In this document: positions 1-4,602 of the stretch, piece by piece | Numbering within the stretch: position 1 is the first letter of the stretch | Layout of the letters: each line of letters starts with the position of its first letter | Origin: an uncultured Selenomonas sp. | GTDB taxonomy: Bacteria; Bacillota; Negativicutes; Selenomonadales; Selenomonadaceae | DNA length: 6,457 nt | Reading direction: 5' to 3' | NCBI GenBank assembly: GCA_937915915.1 | Contig: CALGGN010000427.1 | Coordinates: 1 to 6,457, forward strand | The notes under the pieces: model-generated | What the model saw: only the letters and a program-made list of their open reading frames with translations | Databases searched by the model: none | Told to the model about the DNA's origin: nothing | Position numbers and translations under genes: made by a program

Positions 1-128
1 TGATATGATGCGGCTCTACGACATATTACGTATATCGTATTTCACGGATTCTGGTAAAAGTTTAAGATTTTTTCTTTCATGACATCAAATCTCCATATAG
101 GTATTAATGATAAAATTTACAGAAAATA

Positions 129-157
129 TATACAAATCCTACGCCATGTGCTAAAAT
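129..157 (+). promoter_or_regulatory. Predicted promoter for the Rpn-family gene
   Basis: A -35-like TATACA (129-134) is followed after 17 bases by a -10-like TAAAAT (152-157), with a TG one base upstream of the -10 (149-150) that makes it an extended -10 element. Transcription would start near 164 and give a leader of about 130 bases before the start at 295. The match is by eye to the sigma-70/SigA consensus. The surrounding DNA is AT-rich, so chance matches are possible. Confidence 0.45.
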
Positions 158-193
158 ATAGACGAAAATAGAACTTATATTCCAAAATGACAG

Positions 194-203
194 AAGGAGG
201 TGA
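194..203 (+). promoter_or_regulatory. Perfect Shine-Dalgarno sequence without a standard start codon
   Basis: AAGGAGGTGA is a ten-base complement to the usual 16S rRNA 3' end. The triplet at ideal distance (208-210, seven bases after GGAGG) is ATA, not ATG, GTG or TTG. Reading from it gives 17 codons, SHTPDIDGRNKPLLHN after the first, ending at TGA 259-261, which is 33 bases before the Rpn start. It could be a leader peptide whose ATG mutated to ATA, a rare AUA start, or a ribosome docking site. The only in-element start, GTG at 200-202, would encode just three codons. Confidence 0.55.
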
Positions 204-276
204 AAAGATAAGCCATACTCCAGACATTGATGGAAGGAACAAACCACTTCTTCACAACTGAACTTATGCTATACTT

Positions 277-285
277 AAAGGAAGG
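277..285 (+). promoter_or_regulatory. Ribosome binding site setting the Rpn start
   Basis: AAAGGAAGG ends nine bases before ATG 295. It supports that ATG as the start, rather than the TTG/ATG at 227-232, which lies in another frame and has no well-spaced site. Confidence 0.7.
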
Positions 286-294
286 ATCGGCACC

Positions 295-1107
295 ATGGGC
301 AAAATTGATACGGAAGCGAAATCCTACCTGTCCAACAATGAACGGTTCTGCGACGTCTTTAACTTCTGCATATATCACGGCAAGAGCGTTATCACCCCCG
401 ATGGCCTAAATGAGCTGGACACCACAGCACTTGCCATCCCATATGGAAACAAAGCCAGAAAGCATGTGCAAAAGCACCGCGACCTCCTGAAACTCTATGC
501 TGCCAAGCAGGATAAAGGGGCCATCTACCTGATTCTCGGCTTGGAAATTGAAACAAAAATCCACTATGGGATGCCCGTTCGTGCCATGTTGTACGATGCA
601 ATGAGCTATACCCATCAAGTGCAGCTTATCACCGAACAACGCCGTGAGGTCAAGCCGAAGCAAACCTACCACGAGTTTCTCTCAGGTCTTGGAAAGGAAG
701 ATCGCCTAAAGCCCGTAATCACTATCGTGCTAAACCTCAGTGGCAAATCCTGGGACGGTTGCAAGAGCCTCCATGAACTACTGGCGGTAAAGGACGAGCA
801 ACTCCTGCAATTCATCCCTGACTACAGACTGAACCTCCTATCCCCGGATCTGCTGGATGAGCAGGACTTTGACAAGTTCCGCACCAGCCTTGGTGCTGCC
901 ATGCAGTTCATCAAGCACCAACATGATGACGACATGAATTGGATGCTGGATCAGAAGCGAATGGAATCTGTAGACAGAATCACCGCAGATTTTATTCAGA
1001 CTGCTACGGGCGTTAATTTGCATTTGAAGGAAAATGATGAGGCTTATAAATATGTGCAAAGCATGGGACAACTCTATGAAGCAAGCAAAAGACGAGGGCA
1101 TGGCTGA
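295..1107 (+). CDS. Rpn family PD-(D/E)XK nuclease/putative transposase, C-terminally frameshifted
   Basis: This 270-codon frame resembles Rpn (transposase_31-like, PF04754-type) proteins, DNA endonucleases of the PD-(D/E)XK fold linked to recombination and, in E. coli, to phage defence. Residues 1-60 carry the usual opening, including LDTTALAIPYGN (41-52). The probable active site is D63 in RDLLK (62-66) with E84, E86 and K88 in GLEIETK (82-88). The family-typical KPVITIVLN (139-147), WDG..SLHELL (153-163) and PDYRLNLLSP (175-184) follow. After about residue 249 the frame leaves the family pattern and stops at 1107, while the expected C-terminal tail continues in the next frame (1034-1234). 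Joined with one extra base, the two parts give about 312 residues, roughly the length I would expect for the family. The nuclease core is intact, so a shortened protein could be made, but the gene may be a pseudogene. A promoter and a ribosome binding site precede it and a terminator follows. The family name 'transposase' does not mean an insertion sequence is present. Confidence 0.8.
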   Translation: MGKIDTEAKSYLSNNERFCDVFNFCIYHGKSVITPDGLNELDTTALAIPYGNKARKHVQKHRDLLKLYAAKQDKGAIYLILGLEIETKIHYGMPVRAMLYDAMSYTHQVQLITEQRREVKPKQTYHEFLSGLGKEDRLKPVITIVLNLSGKSWDGCKSLHELLAVKDEQLLQFIPDYRLNLLSPDLLDEQDFDKFRTSLGAAMQFIKHQHDDDMNWMLDQKRMESVDRITADFIQTATGVNLHLKENDEAYKYVQSMGQLYEASKRRGHG

Positions 1108-1234
1108 GGGTGAAGACAAACTCTCTCGGCTAATATCACACCTTTTGACGCTTGGAAAAACTGACGAAATCCTGTCAGCCACCAAGAATGCTGTAATTAG
1201 AAATCAGCTTTACGAGAAATACAGCATCAGCTGA
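1034..1234 (+). CDS. Displaced C-terminal tail of the Rpn protein, possibly a separate small protein
   Basis: This 66-codon ORF overlaps the end of the Rpn frame by 74 bases, shifted by one base. Its sequence is what the Rpn C-terminus should look like: a charged helix (INMCKAW, then KQAKDEGMAEGEDK) and a closing block with LGKTDEILSAT and QLYEKYSI. The simplest reading is a one-base insertion, for instance in the AAAA at 1032-1035, that split one gene. Translation could also start inside: GAGG at 1039-1042 sits nine bases before ATG 1052, giving 61 codons, while ATG 1034 and 1037 lie close behind AAGGAA at 1027-1032. E. coli Rpn genes are reported to make a short C-terminal protein from an internal start that inhibits the long form. 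Whether this ORF does the same is inference. Confidence 0.5.
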   Translation: MMRLINMCKAWDNSMKQAKDEGMAEGEDKLSRLISHLLTLGKTDEILSATKNAVIRNQLYEKYSIS

Positions 1235-1310
1235 ACAGCCCTGCAGATGTGCGCAATATCGGTGCAAAGTTTCTTGTTGATGTTCTTTTGAAATTTATAC
1301 GACACACCTT

Positions 1311-1339
1311 GACGGGGCAACGGCGCCCCGTCTTTTTTT
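1311..1339 (+). terminator. Rho-independent terminator of the Rpn unit
   Basis: GACGGGGC (1311-1318) pairs perfectly with GCCCCGTC (1325-1332) around a six-base loop, followed by seven Ts (1333-1339). The T-tract exists only in the plus direction, so it ends the Rpn transcript. The converging rfbF transcript has no matching T-tract here and may run on into the antisense of the Rpn gene. Confidence 0.92.
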
Positions 1340-1382
1340 CATGTATTAAAATCGCCTCCTGACAAATAAAAATTCAAATCCA

Positions 1383-2162
1383 TCAATCGTCCCACACTTT
1401 CCACGGCGCCTGTCCGGATTTCCACAGCTTTTTCAATTTCTGATGGTCGCGCAGGGTGTCCATACACTGCCAGAAACCCTGATGCTTGAAGGCCATCAAT
1501 TGCCCTTCATCAGCCACGCGCTCCAATGGCTCACGCTCAAAGACTGTCTCGTCTCCTTCGATGTAATCAAAGATTTCCGGCTGAAGCACCATAAAGCCGC
1601 CATTGATATAACCTACATCCTGCTTGCTCTTTTCCCGGAAGGATTTTATCTTCTCTCCTTCCAAGTCCAAAATACCAAATCGCCCTTCTGGCTTCACTGC
1701 CGTCATAGTACAGATTTTCCCGTGGCTCTTGTGGAATTCCAGCAGCTTATCAATAGGCACATCACAAACTCCATCACCATAGGTCAGCATAAATGCCTCG
1801 TTACCCACATAGGGAGCGATGCGCTTGATGCGTCCCCCGGTCATGGTGTTCAGCCCCGTATCCACCACCGTCACTTCCCAAGGCTCAGACTTATCCGTAT
1901 GGATATCGCGACGATTTTCATCTCCCCGAAAATCAAAGGTAATATCACTGGTCTGCAGGAAGTAGTGGGCAAAGTAACTCTTGATATACTCCTGGCGATA
2001 CCCGGCACAGATAATAAATTCATTGAAACCATAGTGAAGATAGGTCTTCATGATATGCCACAAGATTGGCTTTCCATCTATCTCAATCATAGGCTTGGGC
2101 CGGCTTTGTGACTCCTCGCTGATACGAGTGCCGAAACCACCGGCTAAGATGACTACTTTCAT
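1383..2162 (-). CDS. rfbF: Glucose-1-phosphate cytidylyltransferase
   Basis: The product makes CDP-glucose from CTP and alpha-D-glucose 1-phosphate (EC 2.7.7.33), the first step towards CDP-3,6-dideoxyhexoses and related sugars of O-antigens. The 259 residues match the family's usual length and can be followed against Salmonella RfbF from end to end. The nucleotide-binding loop is LAGGFGTR (6-13) with RPKPM (21-25). TYGDGVCD (127-134) holds the probable metal-binding D130. RFGI (161-164), FREK (175-178), INGGF (186-190) and WQCMDTLRDH (231-240, D235) follow. GAGGTG (2170-2175) lies seven bases before the ATG. It is last in the minus-strand operon, 23 bases after the Cas2-like gene. The usual partners rfbG (4,6-dehydratase) and rfbH are absent, so the pathway must be completed elsewhere or the CDP-glucose is used otherwise. 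A decayed second rfbF start lies at 2846-2978. Confidence 0.95.
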   Translation of the reverse strand: MKVVILAGGFGTRISEESQSRPKPMIEIDGKPILWHIMKTYLHYGFNEFIICAGYRQEYIKSYFAHYFLQTSDITFDFRGDENRRDIHTDKSEPWEVTVVDTGLNTMTGGRIKRIAPYVGNEAFMLTYGDGVCDVPIDKLLEFHKSHGKICTMTAVKPEGRFGILDLEGEKIKSFREKSKQDVGYINGGFMVLQPEIFDYIEGDETVFEREPLERVADEGQLMAFKHQGFWQCMDTLRDHQKLKKLWKSGQAPWKVWDD

Positions 2163-2185
2163 TTGATATCACCTCAATATTCAGC

Positions 2186-2689
2186 TTAAATCAAACGTAT
2201 TTTGCATTTGCCATTTTTACGTTTGAAATATCTATCAAACGCAGGAGAAACAGGTTGAGATAGCCAATCATTTTTGCTCAAACATCCTGCCACATTATCT
2301 TCAGATTTTGTTATTTCCCCAATAAAAATTTTCACATCTTCAAGATATTTGTCTACGTTTTTTTCAATCTTTTCTAGTTCATTTCTTTCAATCCTCCAAC
2401 AAGCTTCCAGCTCATTTATTTCCATATTCGTATAATCATCAATCATTTCACATAAATCTTCATCCAACTCCAAAAAGTTCTTCGCCGCCCTTGCAACCAT
2501 CACACTCTTGACATACTCCAACACAGCTTTATATACGTCAAGTGCTCTTCCATCTGTATATAACAACCATGTCGTGCGCTCAATTTTTTTACAATTATAT
2601 TTATACAATTCATCAAAGGCATTTTCCCAAATCTCATATTCTCCCGATTCTGCATTTTTAAGGTCAAAACACACAATAAAAAGTGACAT
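2186..2689 (-). CDS. Small Cas2/SinR-like protein of unknown function
   Basis: I do not recognise this 167-residue protein as a named family, but its first 75 residues have the layout of stand-alone Cas2/SinR-like ferredoxin-fold proteins. They begin with a strand and aspartate (MSLFIVCFDL, D9), then a helix (EYEIWENAFDELYKY), a second strand with the RTTWLLYTDG pattern (38-47), a helix (ALDVYKAVLEYVK) and a strand (VMVARA, 63-68). Residues 75-125 are acidic, probably helical and possibly coiled coil. The tail 145-167 is basic. No signal peptide or membrane segment is visible. The ORF opens at 2698, but AAGAAAGG (2699-2706) touches that ATG and stands nine bases before ATG 2689, so I choose 2689. 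It sits between an rfbF stub and an intact rfbF and is visibly more AT-rich than the latter. No cas1 or CRISPR array is near. Related folds include nucleases and VapD-type toxins, but no function is claimed. Confidence 0.6.
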   Translation of the reverse strand: MSLFIVCFDLKNAESGEYEIWENAFDELYKYNCKKIERTTWLLYTDGRALDVYKAVLEYVKSVMVARAAKNFLELDEDLCEMIDDYTNMEINELEACWRIERNELEKIEKNVDKYLEDVKIFIGEITKSEDNVAGCLSKNDWLSQPVSPAFDRYFKRKNGKCKIRLI

Positions 2690-2716
2690 TGCCATCATCC
2701 TTTCTTATACAAGTTA

Positions 2717-2824
2717 GCAATGAGTTCATTGCTTATCTATGCTTACTGGATAAGATTTCATTCCTCGACGCTAATCTTATTATGAACTCAGAACATTTCC
2801 ATCAAATGTTCATAAATATATGAA
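2717..2824. repeat. Cluster of nested inverted repeats between the Cas2-like gene and the rfbF stub
   Basis: At least five inverted repeats lie within about 108 bases: GCAATGA/TCATTGC (2717-2732); CTTATC/GATAAG (2732-2737 with 2749-2754); ATAAGATT/AATCTTAT (2750-2757 with 2773-2780); TGAGTTCAT/ATGAACTCA (2721-2729 with 2782-2790); and GAACATTT/AAATGTTC (2791-2798 with 2804-2811). TTCATA/TATGAA (2809-2814 with 2819-2824) may be a sixth. Several share bases, so alternative folds exclude each other. No T-run follows them in the minus direction. The spacer offers only a weak minus-strand promoter (2800-2805 with 2777-2782). It may be a regulatory leader or the scar of a rearrangement. Confidence 0.6.
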
Positions 2825-2845
2825 AAAACCCTTCTTGACTTTTTC

Positions 2846-2978
2846 ATTTGGATAGAAACAACACTTCATGATATGCCAAAGAATGTTTTTTATCAATCTA
2901 AATCATTGGATCGAGACGATTTTGAGTTTTCTCGCTGTTGCGGGTGCTGAAACCACCCGCCAAAATAACAACTTTCAT
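2846..2978 (-). pseudogene. Decayed 5' stub of a second rfbF
   Basis: Reading from ATG 2978 gives MKVVILAGGF, then STR, SE and DPMI. Of the first 29 positions 21 are identical to the intact RfbF, including the start of the nucleotide-binding loop. GGC/GTR glycine 11 is changed to serine, codon 27 is TAG (2898-2900), and a net loss of two bases around 2879-2885 shifts the frame so that WHIMK (2864-2878) reappears in another frame. Recognisable similarity ends near codon 43. A weak echo, possibly after an internal deletion, may run to about 2813. Many synonymous differences from the intact copy (for example GTT for GTA, GCG for GCC) show that the two are diverged, not a fresh duplicate. It starts 42 bases after the GT8 stop, where an operon rfbF would be expected. 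It cannot make a working enzyme. Confidence 0.88.
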
Positions 2979-3020
2979 CACTATTCACAACCCTACATAA
3001 GATATATATGCTAACAATGT

Positions 3021-4586
3021 TTACTTATCAGCATACGTACTTAATTTCATTTTCAAAGTTCTATTTTCTTTGGCTATTATATCCCCCCGTTTGGCCATAC
3101 TTGATATTCTACGTATATACCAATCTTTTTTTGAACTCATTTTATTTAACAAAATGTCGTATATTGGCGTATCCTTGGCATATTTCCACCAAATTTTATA
3201 CACTTCATTTTGTTCACGATTGATTATCCAAGAAGAATCATCTGGTAATGTATACTGCTCTACTTCATTGTCATCAAAAGTTAAATCCCATGGTTTTGCG
3301 TAGGACCTTGCTCCATTATAATGAATAATCTTAACTATATTTAAAAAATCAAATATATTAGTCAAATTATATTTTTCCTTAAGTATTTCCTTTCCTTTAT
3401 TGGTACAAACATGTGCACATCTACAATTATATATAAACGTATCAACATATTCTGTTTGATCACAAAACATATAACTTATAATACCTTGATCTGCCAAGTA
3501 TTTCCATTTTTTCTCATTAAACTCACGTAACACGGATTCATAGGTTTCAATAGTAATTTTCAATCTAAAAAGGTTTACATTGATAAGCAATACACCAGTA
3601 TTTACCCATCCATTAAGTGTTTGATTAAGATTCTGTTTCAACTTATCTTTAGAAGAATTCATTTTTCTGTGGTCAATATGTGAACATGCAATTAAATAAT
3701 TATCCCTAAATTCTGTGCAATAAAATTCATATAAATTCCCATTAATAATCGTGTCCATATCAAGATATAGGCACCTATCCACCTCCATAGGAAGTACATA
3801 GTGAACGAACATCTTTAAGTAAGCATTGTAAGTGAACTGTGTATTAAAGTGACATTTTTCAAGGATGTTTTTATAAGAACTCATATTGATAAAAGTTACA
3901 TCCTGTCCATTTTTCGCTGCAAATTTTTGTATCAGTTCTTTTCTCTCAAAAGAAAGTTCCAAATACAACACATACGTATTTACACGAATCCCAGGATGAT
4001 TTTTATATATAGAATTCAACAGTACAACTGCGTATTCTGAAAACTCTTCGCTACATTCCAATAAAATATTCATTCTATCCAATTGTTTCACCTCATTTTG
4101 ATAATTAGATGGCAATTTATGGTCCCACGAAGATATGAACAGGGCAAGGTCTTCTCCCCTATAACCATGTTGCGACCAAGAAATCTCTATGTGAATTTTT
4201 TCTCCATCTGTCACCTGTTTGGTATAAACATACGGCTTGTCATGCCACTGTGGCTTCAATTGACAAAATACAACCTCCTTATTTACTGCAAAGCGGGTAT
4301 AATCCACCCAAAGTGGAAGCCTATTCCCTTTGGGCGATTTTCTATCAACACCACGCAGACGAATCATCAATTCCCCTGATCCTTTGCATTCTGCAAAAAA
4401 AGCAAGATGCTTGTCGGTAAATTCTAAAACATACCCAATACCTGTTTCCGAGAACCATTTAGATTTAGGTTGAAAAATTTCGCACTGTTGTGCTGTCATC
4501 ATTGTCAGTATTAAGTCGTTGCCAACACCTTTATTCTTGATATCTATGCGAGCAATATCTAGCCATCTCATCATTTTCTTATCCAA
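3021..4586 (-). CDS. Family 8 glycosyltransferase with an N-terminal accessory domain
   Basis: The C-terminal part (about 170-435) is a GT8 (LgtC/GspA-like) retaining glycosyltransferase, expected to move a sugar from a nucleotide donor to a growing surface glycan in the cytoplasm. It shows the metal-binding DxD in YLDMDTI (274-280), NTGVLLIN (329-336), ADQG (365-368) and the closing IHYNGARSYAKPW (421-433). The opening strand is MNILLECSEEFSEY (172-185), where LgtC-type enzymes have a DDN motif, so donor contacts may differ. Residues 15-160 are a strand-rich domain (GNDL, YVLEF, LRGVDRKSPKGNRLPLWVDYT) that I recall from other Bacillota polysaccharide proteins and that may be a glycan-binding module. 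The 480-521 tail is basic. The start is TTG 4586, because AAGGTGAT (4595-4602) lies eight bases before it and the first ATG (4574) is too far. That ribosome site directly follows the upstream gene's stop, suggesting coupled translation. The acceptor and sugar cannot be read from sequence. Confidence 0.85.
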   Translation of the reverse strand: MDKKMMRWLDIARIDIKNKGVGNDLILTMMTAQQCEIFQPKSKWFSETGIGYVLEFTDKHLAFFAECKGSGELMIRLRGVDRKSPKGNRLPLWVDYTRFAVNKEVVFCQLKPQWHDKPYVYTKQVTDGEKIHIEISWSQHGYRGEDLALFISSWDHKLPSNYQNEVKQLDRMNILLECSEEFSEYAVVLLNSIYKNHPGIRVNTYVLYLELSFERKELIQKFAAKNGQDVTFINMSSYKNILEKCHFNTQFTYNAYLKMFVHYVLPMEVDRCLYLDMDTIINGNLYEFYCTEFRDNYLIACSHIDHRKMNSSKDKLKQNLNQTLNGWVNTGVLLINVNLFRLKITIETYESVLREFNEKKWKYLADQGIISYMFCDQTEYVDTFIYNCRCAHVCTNKGKEILKEKYNLTNIFDFLNIVKIIHYNGARSYAKPWDLTFDDNEVEQYTLPDDSSWIINREQNEVYKIWWKYAKDTPIYDILLNKMSSKKDWYIRRISSMAKRGDIIAKENRTLKMKLSTYADK

Positions 4587-4594
4587 CTCAAATC

Positions 4595-4602
4595 ATCACC
4601 TT
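4595..4602 (-). promoter_or_regulatory. Ribosome binding site deciding a TTG start
   Basis: On the minus strand AAGGTGAT ends eight bases before TTG 4586 and begins right after the TAA (4603-4605) of the upstream gene. The nearby ATG at 4594-4596 is out of frame and stops after two codons, so TTG is the best start for the GT8 gene. Confidence 0.7.

Noticed and set aside
2..82. Open stretch of 26 codons at the left edge
   Set aside because: It is too short and unlike any known protein end, so it cannot be told from chance.
227..409. Plus-strand ORF of 60 codons overlapping the Rpn start
   Set aside because: Its TTG/ATG start is more than 20 bases from the strong ribosome site, and most of it overlaps the real Rpn frame.
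295..1234. Insertion sequence, because the Rpn family is often labelled transposase
   Set aside because: No terminal inverted repeats, target duplications or DDE-type transposase are visible. Rpn proteins are PD-(D/E)XK nucleases.
1443..2111. Long plus-strand ORF of 222 codons
   Set aside because: It lies wholly antisense to rfbF, has no family resemblance and no good ribosome site, and mirrors the codon pattern of the real gene.
2186..2824. CRISPR-Cas remnant, because of the Cas2-like protein and nearby repeats
   Set aside because: There are no regularly spaced direct repeats, no spacers and no cas1. The nearby repeats are inverted and irregular.
2822..2845. Minus-strand terminator GAAAAA...TTTTTTC
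   Set aside because: The stem is only A-T pairs around a loop of about 11 bases and lies in the rfbF stub. It is too weak to call.
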